A stretch of 64,000 nt of DNA from NCBI GenBank assembly GCA_029851415.1, contig CM056742.1, positions 56,546,454-56,610,453 on the forward strand, given 5' to 3'. This document shows positions 1 through 10,763 of the stretch, piece by piece. Below the pieces are notes generated by a model. It had not been told where the DNA came from. It did no database searches and was given only the letters and a program-made list of their open reading frames with translations. Both the position numbers and the translations under genes were made by a program. This DNA comes from Eretmocerus hayati (taxonomy: Eukaryota > Arthropoda > Insecta > Hymenoptera > Aphelinidae). The stretch's first letter is position 1. Every line of letters begins with the position of its first letter.

Positions 1-171
1 AATTATTGCAGATGGATATTTTCATTCACGGATCAATGAGAGGCTGTAGATAACACAGTCGATTGGTCCTTTAACTTACCCATAAACTACAGACGGATGA
101 TTCCCAAATCCCAAGCCCCTCATGAGGGGCCGACGATCATGAGAAACATTTGAACACATGATTGAGATAGT

Positions 172-242
172 GTGGATTAGCACAGGGGCAGCGTGTCCGC
201 CTCTGACGCGCAAGGTCAGCGTTCAAATCCCGGCGAGGGTCA
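172..242 (+). ncRNA. tRNA-like sequence (SINE head or tRNA pseudogene) in left arm of A
   Basis: A Pol III A-box-like TTAGCACAGGGGCAGCG and a B-box-like GTTCAAATCCC are spaced as in a tRNA gene, and a run of about 16 T follows at once, which would act as a Pol III terminator. The T-stem does not pair well, so a working tRNA is unlikely. The same sequence occurs inverted in the right arm of A. It is either a SINE head captured before the palindrome formed or part of the element. Confidence 0.6.
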
Positions 243-3200
243 TTTTTTTTTTTTTTTCGTATCTGCACAAGCTCGCGAATTTCTCTTTAAAATTATCACT
301 CGTTAACGAAAGTTTGAATTTAAAAGTGCATGAGAGTCAAACAGCTATTTTTTTTTTTTTTCAAATATGGAAGCCGAAATCGAGCGCAATTTTGCGCCTA
401 CACGTAAGGATTTTTTTAGGGTATGGTTCTCGGCACGCCAAAAAAAATAATTTCACGGGATATTTGGCGCGAACGGACCGGATATTTGTACTTCGCACAG
501 GAAAAGGAATAATTCACACGATAAGAATGTAGTGCACGAGAGGAAAAAATAGCTAACGGGATTAGAAGGTATATGTATGAACGAGAAAAATTATATAACG
601 AACAGGAAATAAACTTATCTTGCCCCGGTAAATATATGGTATACCAGCACGACATATTTTCCCTCGAATTCGTGTGTAAGTGAACATTCAATTAGTTAAA
701 AAATTATTAGATGAAGTATTGATCATTGAAACTCATTAAAATCGCATATTTTTCACTAATGTGAGCAAACATTGAATCAGTTACAGGAAGATAGAATGAA
801 TGATAATTGTTTAAACGTCAAGAAATTCGAACAAATCGAGACATTCACTGTATCATTGGAGCTTTTCTGGCTTTCGATGATCGAACTTCCTTTTCGGCCA
901 AGCGGTACATACACATGCTGACAACAAATACTTTCCAAAGGTATCGAATCTTACGCTTCTGAAACAACGTAGGTGTGAAGCTGTGTTGCTGAAAAACATT
1001 AGTTGGGATGCGTAGGATTCGACATCACTTTTGGGAAGTATTCGTTATCACCAAGTGTACACTTTTAGCCTCATCTGGAACAACCACCTCCTTATGCGTG
1101 ATCATCATGCATGCCAACTGACAAGGGAAACGCCAACCTTGTAGGTCCTGGATCTTGACGAAACTTTGTGAGTCTTCTTGTTTTGGTGAAAAATGGAGGT
1201 ATCTCCAAGGGTTTAATCCCATGGGCCTCCTATCCTCAGATACAGCTATGGAGATTAGCATTGCCAATATAGGCCCATGTTAAAAAGTCGTATATGAGTA
1301 ATTCCGCGCGAAAGCGGACCACGAATTGCAGACATATCTCAGATTGTTTTTCCACTATTCTTAATCGATTCTATGGTCCAAAAAATGAACTTTTCACCCT
1401 CTATGGAGTGAAAAAAAAATTTTTTGTTTCCGTGGGGAATATCTTTGTGATAGTGTTTTTAGGAAAAAAAAAAACAATCTTTTTTCAGTAAAATGGGTGT
1501 AGTTCCGACTTGAGGTAAGATACGACCACGCAAATAGTGGTATTCGGAAGGTCTTTTAAAAATCTATCGAAATATGTTTCGAAAAAATTTTTTTCTGAGG
1601 CTACGGACGCCCCCTATGAGCAAAAAGGTGAAAAACAGAGAAAATTCATTTCCTCAAAAACCTAATTTTCTAAAAATCTGGAAATCCATATTTCGATGTA
1701 AAATTGCGCGTTCTTCCAGAAAAAAGTGGTCCCGATCTGTGTTTTTGGGTTCTACGCTGTTTTTTTACGTTTTATTAATATTCTCAGCCTTTTCGGTTGA
1801 AAAATGAATTTTTCTGCGCATGCGCAGGAATTTAGACTGCTGAAACCAATTCCATTGAAAAGCCAAGGAAATTTCCTTCGGAATGACTATACTTGGTGAA
1901 GTCGATTCGATGTACTGGGACCAAAGTTAGACGGTCTAAAAAATGATGACACTTCTACTCGAGTCACGATAGTAATGGGAAATTCGTGCAAGATCTGCAT
2001 TTACCCTCTTGAGGATGCTTCATCATTAATGTGATGTAACTTTGGGCCAAAAGCATGAAATTGACTTTACCAAGTGGTCATTTTGAAGGAAATTTCCTTG
2101 GCTTTCCAATGGAATTGGTTTCAGCAGTCTAAATTCCTGTGCATGCGCAGAAAAATTCATTTTTCAACCGAAAAGGCTGAGAATATTGATAAAACGTAAA
2201 AAAAACAGCGTAAAACCCAAAAACACAGATCGGGACCACTTTTTTCTGGAAGAACACGCAATTTTACATCGAAATATGGATTCCCAGATTTTTAGAAAAT
2301 TAGGTTTTTGAGGAAATGAATTTTTTCTGTTTTTCACCTTTTTGCTCATAGGGGGCGTCCGTAGCCTCAAAAAAAAAATTCGAAACATATTTCGATAGAT
2401 TTTTGAAAGACCTTTCGAATGCCACTATTTGCGTGGTCGTATCTTACTTCAAGTCGGAACTACACCCATTTTATTGAAAAAAGATTGGTATTTTTTCCTA
2501 AAAACACTATCACAAAGATATTCCCCACGGAAACAAAAAAAATTTTTTTCATCCCATAGAGGGTGACAAGTTGATTTTTTGGACCATAGAATCCATTAGA
2601 AATGTCGGAAAAAGAGTTTCAAACATGTTTGCAATTCGTGGTCCGCTTTCGCGCGGAATCACTCATATATAGATTCACTGACAATGCTAACCTCCATGAG
2701 TGTATCTCAGCATAGGAGACCCATTGGACGAAACCTTATTGGGTGCCTTCATTTCTCGCCAAAACAAGAACATTCCCAAAGTTTCGGCAAAATCCAGGAC
2801 CCGCAAGTTCGGACCTGCAAGTTCAGAAAAGCGATATCATTAGAAAAACCGATTTCAGAAAGATTTACCGTCAAACGGCGTAACTTTGGAACATCTTCGA
2901 ACATTTTTGATTGAAATTTCTCTGTAACTTCTACGCCATAGATCAGAAGTGCAATGTATGTGTGGTATATCAATCGGAAGCTTCCAGTTTCGGCTTTCGA
3001 TTGCGGGGTTTATATGAGTCCATTTGGACATCTCTGGTCGGAATTTTGGGAATCTAGTTTTCCGCGATTAAAAAAAATCCTTACGTGTAGGCGCAAAATT
3101 GCGCTCGATTTCGGTTTCCATATTTGAAAAAAAAAAAAAAATAGCTGCTTGACTCTCATGCACTTTTAAATTCAAACTTTCGTTAACGAGTGATAATTTT

Positions 3201-3247
3201 AAAGAGAAATTCGCGAGCTTGTGCAGATACGAAAAAAAAAAAAAAAA

Positions 3248-3318
3248 TGACCCTCACCGGGATTTGAACGCTGACCTTGCGCGTCAGAGGCGGACACGCT
3301 GCCCCTGTGCTAATCCAC
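3248..3318 (-). ncRNA. tRNA-like sequence in right arm of A
   Basis: This is the reverse-complement partner of the tRNA-like sequence at 172-242. It keeps the A and B boxes and the following T run (A run on the plus strand, about 3229-3247). One visible base differs next to the T arm (GGTGAGG versus GGCGAGG). Confidence 0.6.
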
Positions 3319-3524
3319 ACTATCTCAATTATGTGTTCAAATGTTTCTCATGATCGTCGGCCCCTCATGAGGGGCTTGGGATTTGGGAATCATCCGTCTG
3401 TAGTTTATGGGTAAGTTAAAGGACCAATCGACTGTGTTATCTACAGCCTCTCATTGATCCGTGAATGAAAATATCCATCTGCAATAATTATTAAATAATC
3501 ATTCCATCGAGTGAACGAAACAGC

Positions 3525-3770
3525 ACAAACTGTAGAGTGCGGGCGCGGCGAGCCGACTCGGCGAACAGCGCTGTGCACTGCTGTGCACTGCTGTACACTG
3601 CTGTTCGCTGCTGTTCGCTCGTCACTCGCCGCCAGTTCACCCTGCGGGCCGTCGTTCGCCTCCTTTTGGAGGATAGGCCGTACAGCCGTAAACAGCAGTG
3701 AACAGCAACGAACAGCGACGACTGGCAACCGAGCGACACCGAGCGACGCGGTGGCATACCCCTCGCTAAT
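3525..3770. repeat. GC-rich imperfect hairpin with CTGTTCGCTG-type repeats
   Basis: Short repeats of GTGCACTGCT and CTGTTCGCTG on the left face GAACAGCAGT and GAACAGCGAC repeats on the right, forming an imperfect hairpin centred near 3655. It is far more GC-rich than its flanks and interrupts the LINE fragment to its right. The open frames here on both strands are by-products of the repeat. Confidence 0.6.
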
Positions 3771-4209
3771 TTCTCAGATGATATTTCAATATTTGATAAT
3801 GTTTCATCAGTATGGAAGGGTACTACATCAGGTAAGATCTCATGCGTAAAAACTATTCCAAAGAAATCAGCGAACATGTTAGCTGCATTCATGTCGGATA
3901 CAGAGCTTTTGCCATTTAGATGAAATTCTGTAGGGAGAGATCAGTTGGGGTGATCTTACTCTTGAAATGTTGCCAGAATCTTTTAGGCCTATTCACGGAT
4001 TCAGACTCTGAGTTGCGTATACATTGTTTGTATATAATTCTAGAAAGTCTGATACATTCAGCTCGTGGCTTTTTAAAGAAAATATAGTCATCCAAACTGT
4101 TTGATAATTTCCAGTGAAGATGAGTTCTTTCCTTTTTATATATTTTGTCCTCAAGTTTCTGATCATACCATATTGGAAAACAATAGTTTTTCACTTTGAT
4201 TTTCGGCAC
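3770..4209 (-). pseudogene. Non-LTR retrotransposon ORF2 fragment (endonuclease-RT linker)
   Basis: The minus strand encodes the basic linker that joins endonuclease and reverse transcriptase in Jockey/CR1-type LINEs. It begins near a FPIWYDQKLE motif and runs through KKERTHLHWK to RPKRFWQHFKSK. A second frame then continues with an ANMFADFFGIVFT motif, typical of the segment just before the reverse-transcriptase core. The frame change near 3916 and the abrupt end at the GC-rich hairpin show a dead fragment. The catalytic domains are absent. It abuts the Polinton block, whose first gene is truncated at this junction. Confidence 0.7.
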
Positions 4210-4260
4210 ATACTGTTTTGGTGTTTAGGTTGATCATTAAGCCACATAATTATTGGTGTA

Positions 4261-4755
4261 ATGATAACAATCTATGCAAAGCATCAGATTCTTGCTCCAG
4301 CGATCAATCCTAAAGGTTACTACATGCTCTCAAAAGTATGCGAATGCAAGAGGAACCACTATACGTATTCTAACGAAAGAATTGGACGAGCTCTGGGTTT
4401 TGACGAGCGCATCGAATCATTGGTTCTGTCGGATAAAAAAATGAAAATAATCGGTGACCGTCCTGCTTGTCTGTCGAGATGTCTGGTGGATCAGCTATTC
4501 GTTTACACGGACATATGCGAACCATACACGGTTGGCGACACGCAAGCTGCTCTTCTCCGCATAGTATCGTTAGAAAATTCTAGGTATGAATTTGGCTCGA
4601 ATGTAGTCAGGCATTTTTCACCAATTCATTACATACCGTTGATGCACTACACGTTCCAGAGCGTAATCATAGATATAAGGAGTCCCCAAGGTAAACGTAT
4701 GCCATTCGAGTATGGAACTCTGACGGTTACGCTTCACTTCAAAAGAGGAAGATGA
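4261..4755 (+). pseudogene. Polinton/Maverick minor capsid protein (penton-type), 5' truncated
   Basis: The 164-residue frame matches my memory of the C-terminal half of the Polinton minor (single jelly-roll, penton-type) capsid protein. Key features are the LFVYTDICEP segment near residue 80, the PIHYIPL block near residue 122 and the ending FEYGTLTVTLHF near residue 150. Full-length relatives carry well over 100 further N-terminal residues, so the ATG used here is probably an internal codon and the gene was cut at the LINE junction just upstream. It sits 10 bases before the start of the basic core protein and upstream of the major capsid gene, the usual capsid cluster order. No stop codon lies inside the surviving part. 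Confidence 0.75.
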
Positions 4756-4765
4756 GTCATGCACT

Positions 4766-5159
4766 ATGTCTCACTACGACCAGTATTACAACGAGCAAAT
4801 AGGTGGGAGTAGAGGGGGAACGTGTTTGACGACGTTGTGGACAGTGGTGTGAGTCCGAAGGATTCGGTCAAAAACGTGTACGAGAGTCAGGAAAAAAACT
4901 TGGGGTGAAGGCTGTGAAAAAAATGAGGGACATTATGCAAGGCAGCGGTTATAAAACACGCTCGGGTGGTAGGAAGCGTCAGTCCAGGCGAAACCGTACA
5001 GCTGCTAGTACGTCCACGCGTAAGAGAAAGAAGAGGGTATCTGCAAAGAAACGCACACGCAGAACAGCTGGCTCGATTGACTAACGAAGAAAGAGAGTCG
5101 GGAATAGGAAGGAGAAGAGAGCAGTGAGAAGTGTGGCGGACATATTTACCAATCAATAG
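4766..5159 (+). pseudogene. Polinton small basic virion (core/PX-type) protein, frameshifted
   Basis: The start, at ATG 4766, encodes MSHYDQYYNEQIGG, a recognisable beginning of the small basic protein next to Polinton and adintovirus capsid genes. The frame is then lost. The C-terminal part reads in another frame from about 4905 to a stop at 5082-5084; it holds MQGSGYK followed by an Arg/Lys-rich tail suggestive of DNA binding. A third frame carries the ending VADIFTNQ to a stop at 5157-5159. Compared with relatives much of the middle seems deleted. The final stop lies 7 bases before the capsid ATG, so the genes were tightly packed. At least two frameshifts make it non-functional. Confidence 0.65.
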
Positions 5160-5166
5160 TCACAAG

Positions 5167-6594
5167 ATGGCATTTTTACACTCGTGCAGCGGAGAAGGCA
5201 TGAAGAATGAGCTCGATCTTTTCACCCTACCTCTGACACAGACTTTTATCGAAAGCAGCGCGTTTTTATACTACTCACCCGTCTCTTCGCTGAGCGATGA
5301 CGCTGGAACACCGTTGGAATTTGTCATCCCCTCTTCAACGGACTATTACCTTGACCTGGCGCACATGATGCTCCGCATATCGGCATGCATATCACCAGTT
5401 GGTGTTGATGCGGAAAATGACAAAGTTGCACCTGTGAACAATTTCATCCATTCGCTTTTCGAGCGAGTTGACATTTTCTCCAATCAAAAGATCGTCTCAC
5501 CGGAAAAAAACGCCTACCCGTACAGAGCATACTTGGAAACGGTGCTTAATTACTCCGTACCAACGATGCAATCGCACCTCACTGCCGCATTGTGGTATCA
5601 TGACCAACCTGGATGTATGGATGCCAATCCGAATGTGAAGGATAATGCAGCAGGTTTCAACGAGGGTCTCAATAAGAGGAAAAATCTCATGCTCAATAGT
5701 AAAACCGTAGATATGATCGGCTACATACACTCCGATTTGTTTTCTCAGCCACGTTTCTTGATCAACGGTATTGAGGTGAGAGTCAGACTTACACGCAGCA
5801 AGGACGCCTTCTGCCTCATGGACTTTTCAGAGGCCGGTAACTACTCGGTCCGTATCAAGGATGCAGCGCTCATAGTACGTCGCGCAAGAATAAGCCCCGG
5901 TATTTTGTTAGCCCATGCAAAAGCCCTAGCTAAGACTACGGCAAAGTACCCAATCACACGAGTCGAGGTGAAGTCTTTTACCATGCACATAGGTATTCTG
6001 GGTGATACCATTGACAATTGCCACTCCGGTCAGCTACCGAAGCGCGTGATCCTCGGATTCCTATCAAACCGCGCTGAAAATTGTGACAGGCGACTCAACC
6101 CTTTCAATTTTCAGCATTTTTCCATCAAATCCCTATCTTTGTACGTAGATGGCGTGCAAATACCCAGCAAACCGTTGCAACCTCGTTTCACAGGTGACGA
6201 AAAACTTTACGTGGATTTTTTCCACACACTCTACACGGGTACAGGCATACATTATATGAACGAGAGCCTGGGTATAGATCGTGTAAACTACCCAGAAGGT
6301 CACTGTCTGTTTGCATTCGATTTGACGCCAGATCTTTCGGCTCATTTCTCTACTCACTGGAATCTCGTTCGGACGGGCTCGCTCAGGATTGAAGTGCGCT
6401 TCGCAGCTGCTCTGACTGAAACCATCAATTGCATTGTGTATGCGGAAATCGACAACGTTCTCGAAATTGACTCCAACAGACAAGTTACCACGGATTTCAA
6501 TGCTCAAATTCCCGTTGGTAACACTCCCCCCACCACCACCACAGTGTGTACCTGGTCTTCTTGTGGAGAAGGGAGCCACGTCGTGGTGGGGTAG
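5167..6594 (+). CDS. Polinton/Maverick major capsid protein (double jelly-roll; F54H12.2-like)
   Basis: This 475-residue frame is the clearest gene in the window. The N-terminus (MAFLHSCSGEGMKNELDLF), the EFVIPSSTDYYLDL block near residue 57, VNNFIHSLFERVD near residue 92 and YPYRAYLETVLNYS near residue 118 are hallmarks of the hexon-like major capsid protein of Polintons/adintoviruses, often annotated in animal genomes as F54H12.2-like. I chose the second ATG (5167) because family members begin with MAFLH and the upstream gene ends at 5159. The last ~30 residues after VTTDFN are low-complexity and may be read-through beyond the original end. No stop or frameshift interrupts it, although most neighbours are broken. 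It would form trimeric capsomers; whether it is expressed is unknown. Confidence 0.88.
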   Translation: MAFLHSCSGEGMKNELDLFTLPLTQTFIESSAFLYYSPVSSLSDDAGTPLEFVIPSSTDYYLDLAHMMLRISACISPVGVDAENDKVAPVNNFIHSLFERVDIFSNQKIVSPEKNAYPYRAYLETVLNYSVPTMQSHLTAALWYHDQPGCMDANPNVKDNAAGFNEGLNKRKNLMLNSKTVDMIGYIHSDLFSQPRFLINGIEVRVRLTRSKDAFCLMDFSEAGNYSVRIKDAALIVRRARISPGILLAHAKALAKTTAKYPITRVEVKSFTMHIGILGDTIDNCHSGQLPKRVILGFLSNRAENCDRRLNPFNFQHFSIKSLSLYVDGVQIPSKPLQPRFTGDEKLYVDFFHTLYTGTGIHYMNESLGIDRVNYPEGHCLFAFDLTPDLSAHFSTHWNLVRTGSLRIEVRFAAALTETINCIVYAEIDNVLEIDSNRQVTTDFNAQIPVGNTPPTTTTVCTWSSCGEGSHVVVG

Positions 6595-6672
6595 AGGGTA
6601 TACTTTCCGCAACAGTATCCGAGCTGCTTTCAGTCTTGGTCACGCGATGACAACGTTAACTTTGCACTCGAG

Positions 6673-7179
6673 ATGGATATCGTCGTTGAGTTTATTGGTT
6701 TTCAAGGTCGTTTTCTCAAATTTTCACCGAAAGAGGTCACCGTGCTTTCCATGAAAGGAGATGTTACAGCTCATTGGATGATACTTCCACCCCATTGATT
6801 CGAGGATTTGCCGGAAGAAACGAAACGATGCAATAACTACAGTTCAAAAAATTGCCACATGCTCTAATGGTTTGACGGGTGCATCTCTATCAGCAGGCTC
6901 CATTATTACTTGTGCAAGCTCGCAAGGTGTACAGATAACATCTATGTTAAAGGAAAAGACGAGGCAAAGTATCTGGAAATGGTAATGGCCCGTAAAGTAA
7001 GCGACATCGAGGATCACGCCAAGATCAATCTTGTCGAACTCCAGAGCAAGTTTGTGTGCCATCATTTGTGTTGGTTCCACGCTGTGCTGGGAAATGCGTA
7101 TAAAACTGACTACTGCACCACCAGACGTGCACATCTAGTGAGATTGTGGTTGGTATCGCTTCTACCCACCACTGCCTAG
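6673..7179 (+). pseudogene. Polinton-associated ORF of unknown function with two in-frame stops
   Basis: A single frame starts MDIVVEFIGFQGRF and runs through LPPH, YVKGKDEAKYLEM and a His/Cys-rich CHHLCWFH segment. It is interrupted by TGA at 6796-6798 and TAA at 6865-6867. From memory, proteins with this start and a YVKG-E-K segment recur near Polinton-like elements in arthropods, possibly with a degenerate nuclease-like fold, but I cannot assign a function. It lies 78 bases after the capsid gene on the same strand. Confidence 0.55.
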
Positions 7180-7236
7180 CAAGAGCTCAACGATAAGAAT
7201 TCTCAGCAGATTCCGTACTATTTACGCGGATATTTC

Positions 7237-7398
7237 ATGGATAGAAGGAAAGGGCGCACTGTGCGGTATGTTGAAGAGAGTAACGGAATCGATCAGGTGG
7301 ATTCGCCACCCTGTACATCGGATGACTCGGACGAGTCGACGGAGCACGTGTACGATACAGTGGAAGAGTGCGAGAAAACTTTAACAGCCGAAGAATGA
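7237..7398 (+). CDS. Small acidic protein overlapping the protease start
   Basis: A 53-residue frame starts MDRRKGRTVRYVEE and becomes strongly acidic (SDDSDESTEHVYDTVEECE). Its stop codon overlaps the protease ATG in an ATGA, a compact arrangement typical of viral gene blocks. It could instead be the surviving C-terminus of the preceding broken ORF, because only 57 bases separate them. No function is recognised. Confidence 0.4.
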   Translation: MDRRKGRTVRYVEESNGIDQVDSPPCTSDDSDESTEHVYDTVEECEKTLTAEE

Positions 7399-7937
7399 AC
7401 ACGATAGAAATTTTAAAAGCACTAAGGTGCGTAAAAGCCAAAAGTGTGGGAGTTTACGCCACCGATCGCATCCCAAAGATCCTCCTGGTCCCCGCGGCAA
7501 TTGTTTGCAACAGTGACGAACATACCAAACCAGGAACGCATTGGTCGACAATCCATATAGATAAAAACAGAAATGGGATTCACTTCGACATTTATGGTCT
7601 ACCACCAATATCCAAGCATCATCTCGATCGACTACGCCAGAATTGTAAGAAATTTTGCTGGAGCACGAAGGAACTACAACGCGATGAATCTACATGTTGC
7701 GGTTAATACACGGTTGTTTTCTTGCATCATATAAGTAGTGGTAAGAGTCTCCGCCAATTTTACAAATTGTTTTCCAGGGATAAGAAGAAGAATGATGAGA
7801 AAATTGTGAGACTTTATAAGAAAATTTTGGCATGTCTCAAGGATAAGAAGCGCTCTTCACGCGTGGATTCTTTCCTAGCGGAGCGATCTTCTGGATCCGG
7901 ACATTGTAATCAGACAAGTACTCGTAGATATCAGTAG
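7395..7937 (+). pseudogene. Adenain-like cysteine protease of Polinton, one premature stop
   Basis: The frame matches the Polinton/adenovirus-type maturation protease. It starts MNTIEILKAL, keeps IVCNSDEHTKPGTHW with the expected catalytic His near residue 49, FDIYGLPP with the acidic residue near 65, a Gln near 95, and a Cys-Gly pair at residues 102-103. The codon right after Cys-Gly is TAA (7704-7706), and the same frame then continues through HHISSGKSLRQFY to a stop near 7937. The lesion is therefore a single nonsense codon, not a frameshift. Total length, about 180 codons, fits the family. The role would be cleavage of capsid precursors. The C-terminal tail after RLYKKI is probably not original. 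Confidence 0.75.
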
Positions 7938-8509
7938 GTCCGACAATTGTATCCATAGTTCTTGGTAATTGGAATAAAATCGATTTCAAATGAGTCTGAT
8001 GTATTCATTCCCCACAACCCTTCATTATTATCATAAGTTAGCAATGAAATGATCTTTTTACTAGACTACAAATGAGAAAGTATTGACCATGGATGACAAG
8101 ATTTCGTCAGAGTTGTGAGAATAAATTGAGAAAATTTTGCGAACTTGCAAAAAGGACACAACGTTGAAATCAACGGCTAACTAGCTATTCGCTAACCGAC
8201 ATTTGGGAATCTCAATGAAAGAATACGTTGCAGCAGATGTGAGCAGGGAATCTACCACGTTTGTGGAAAAACCGTTACATATAGTCAGTTGAACATGGCA
8301 GAAATTTTGCGAGATGAACGTTAAAAACCGTTGGTAGTATAAAACACAGGTGGCAGCATACGATGTCTCCCTTCCAGTGCACGCTCTGTAACGATTGGTC
8401 GATGAGCAAGGTGTTTCAGCCTCACCACTTCCATCGATGATTCGTGGTACATACATTTTTTATTCAGATACCCTTTCTCGGGGAGCAAGTCCCATCACGA
8501 TTGGCGAAA
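7938..8509. other. Spacer between protease and foldback B
   Basis: No recognisable gene. Short open frames exist on both strands around 8181-8509 but show no family motif. This may be degraded Polinton sequence. Confidence 0.4.
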
Positions 8510-10557
8510 GGGACTCGGCGGGTAAGCATGGTGAATCGGCCCTTGGCGGGTATTGGTCCAGGAGTAATTTTTCCCAGTTCCTCACACCAAAGTTAGTGGC
8601 GAAGAAGGTTCCTTAGGTTTCAAGGTCGCCTCTATAGTGTACGGCATCCTGAGAACCGTCTAAAAAACGCTAAAAATCGATGTTCCATCAACTGAATCGC
8701 ATTTCAACGCATTTTGATGAATCGTTTTTAAAATCTTCTTGTATATCCTTGAGACTGTACCAAATCATAAGAAGATATACTCGTGTCTACAACTTTCGAT
8801 TAAGGCCTCTAAAAAAATTCTAGAAAGTTAAAAATCGGTTTTTGACACAGTTATCCATGATTCCAACGAGATTTGACCATTCCAACGTGTTTATCGAGTC
8901 ATTTTGCATCGAAAATCATTTTGAAATATATTGTTTTGGGTGGTGAAAAGTGGTCAAGAATGTAAAAATCCGTTTTTCAAGCAAATTCTGACTCACTAAT
9001 TAGCATCTCCTGCGCATGCACATTCTTCCACGTCTCCAAGGATATCTTCAATCGATAGCTGATGTAATTTCCTTCAATATGACCACTTGAGGAGGTCAAT
9101 TTGATGCAGTAGAACCCGAGATCTAGCTGGTTCAAAAAATCAAAAAATCCAAGGTACCAAATCCGTAAAGCCGCGGCCCCTTCAATGGGCCTGAAAAATG
9201 CGAATTTTGAATTGGAGTGTTCCAGAGAGGTGAACATGTATTTTTTATGTGTTTTTTAGCGTAGAAACCGAATCCGTGGTCAGTTTGGTTCCCAGCCTTC
9301 AAGATTTTTTACCTGACTCAAAACAATAGCTCGATAGTAAAGGGTTAGCCTTTTTACTTACATTCTTGGTGCATGACGAGTGTATAAATAGATTTGGATC
9401 GGGTACATATTGAATGTATCCATGTTTTTTTACGTATCTAGACCAACTGAGAACGATGTCGATGGGGACGATATCGTGGCTCGAAGATGAGTTGGGAGTG
9501 AGCTGTCGCTAAAAAATCTGGATTTGGTTCTTCAATCTCATTCTCTCAAGGCTGAATCAACTAGTGAATGTCTCACTCCCAACTCATCCTCGAGCTCCGA
9601 TACCATCGGCATCGTTCTCAGTTGTTCAGGATACGTGAAAAAACATGGGTACATTCAATATGTACCCGATCCAAATCTATTTATACACTCGTCATGCACC
9701 AAGATTGTAAGTAAAAAGGCTAAAAATGACCCTTTAGCTAGTTTTTTGAGTCGGGTAAAAAATCTTGAAAGTTGATAACCAAATTGACCACGGATTCGGT
9801 TTTTACGCTAAAAAATACATGAAAGACACATGTTCACCTCTCTGGAACACTCCAATTCAAAATTCGCATTTTTCAGGCCCATTGAAGGGGCCGCGGCTTC
9901 ACGGATTTGATACCTTGGATTTTTTGATTTTTTGGACCAGCTAGATCTCGGGTTCTACTGCATCAAATTGACCTCCTCAAGTGGTCATTCTGAAGGAAAT
10001 TACACCAGCTATCGATTGAAGATATTCTCGGAGACGTAGAAGAATGCGCATGCGCAGAAGATGCTAATTAGTGAGTCAGAATTTGCTTAAAAAACGGATT
10101 TTTACATTTTTGACCACTTTCCACCACCCAAAACAATATATTTCAAAATGATTTTCAATTCAAAATGACTTGATAAACACGATGGAATAGTCAAATCTCG
10201 TTGGAATTATGGATAACTGTGTCAAAAACCGATTTTTAACTTTCTGGAATTTTTCTAGAGGCCTTAATCAAAAGTTGTAGACACGAGAATATCTTTTTAT
10301 GATTTGTTACAGTCTCAAGGATATACAAAAAAATTTTCAAAACGATTCATCAAAATTCGTTGAAATGCGATTCAGTTGATGGAACATCGATTTTTAGCGT
10401 TTTTTAGACGGTTCTCATGGTGCCGTACACTATAGAGGCATCCTTGGGACCTAAGGAACCTCCTTTGCCACTAACTTTGGTGTTAGGTACTGGGAGAAAT
10501 TACTCCTGAACCAATACCCGACAAGGGCCGATTCACCATGCTTACCCGCTTAGTCCC
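8510..10557. repeat. Foldback element B (near-perfect 1-kb-arm palindrome)
   Basis: The two arms, 8510-9502 and 9572-10557, are reverse complements along their whole length with scattered differences; the loop is only about 69 bases (centre near 9537). The termini read GGGACT inward, followed by GCGGGTAAGCATGGTGAATC, and the same ends occur in element D. Internal modules also shared with D include AAAATCGATGTTCCATCAAC, GGTACCAAATCCGT, a TGCGCATGCGCA-like palindrome and a TTCC-TTC-ATGACCACTTGA segment. No protein is encoded. No clear target duplication is visible. It separates the Polinton capsid/protease genes from the ORF at 10764. Confidence 0.93.
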
Positions 10558-10763
10558 TTTTGAAGACTTCCGGTTTATTACCCCCACCAACTCTAAGTGG
10601 AGGCGTATCTTTTTCAGCTTGCGAACCTTCGAGCGTACTTGTGTGAACATCAAAAGGAGCAGTCTAGCACAGAACGGCAATTTGTTTGCCTTGTGGGTAG
10701 AATAGTCTCGACGACTGTTTGAATCAAATGTCTCGGTGTCAGTATCGCGACAAACGCGAAGAA

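Larger units (their letters stand above)
1..3490. repeat. Foldback (long inverted repeat) element A, possibly cut by the window start
   Basis: The stretch is a nested palindrome. The outer arms, 1-417 and 3071-3490, are reverse complements with only a few differences. An inner pair, about 1140-1930 and 2035-2806, is more diverged. The centre lies near 1980. About 720 bases on the left (418-1139) and about 260 on the right (2807-3070) are unpaired, so one side has gained or lost sequence. No open frame looks coding; those present are arm translations. The inner arms carry a CTTC-AAATGACCACTTGG-type module and a GCGCATGCGC-type palindrome also found in elements B and D. The left arm starts at base 1, so the true end may lie outside the window. 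Confidence 0.9.

Noticed and set aside
1574..2388. Two near-identical 74-77-codon frames on opposite strands (MFRKNFFLRLRTPPMSKKVK and similar)
   Set aside because: They are the same sequence read from the two arms of palindrome A.
3441..3892. 95-133-codon frames over the GC-rich hairpin
   Set aside because: Most of each frame is the hairpin repeat; only the first ~50 residues of the longer one are LINE-derived.
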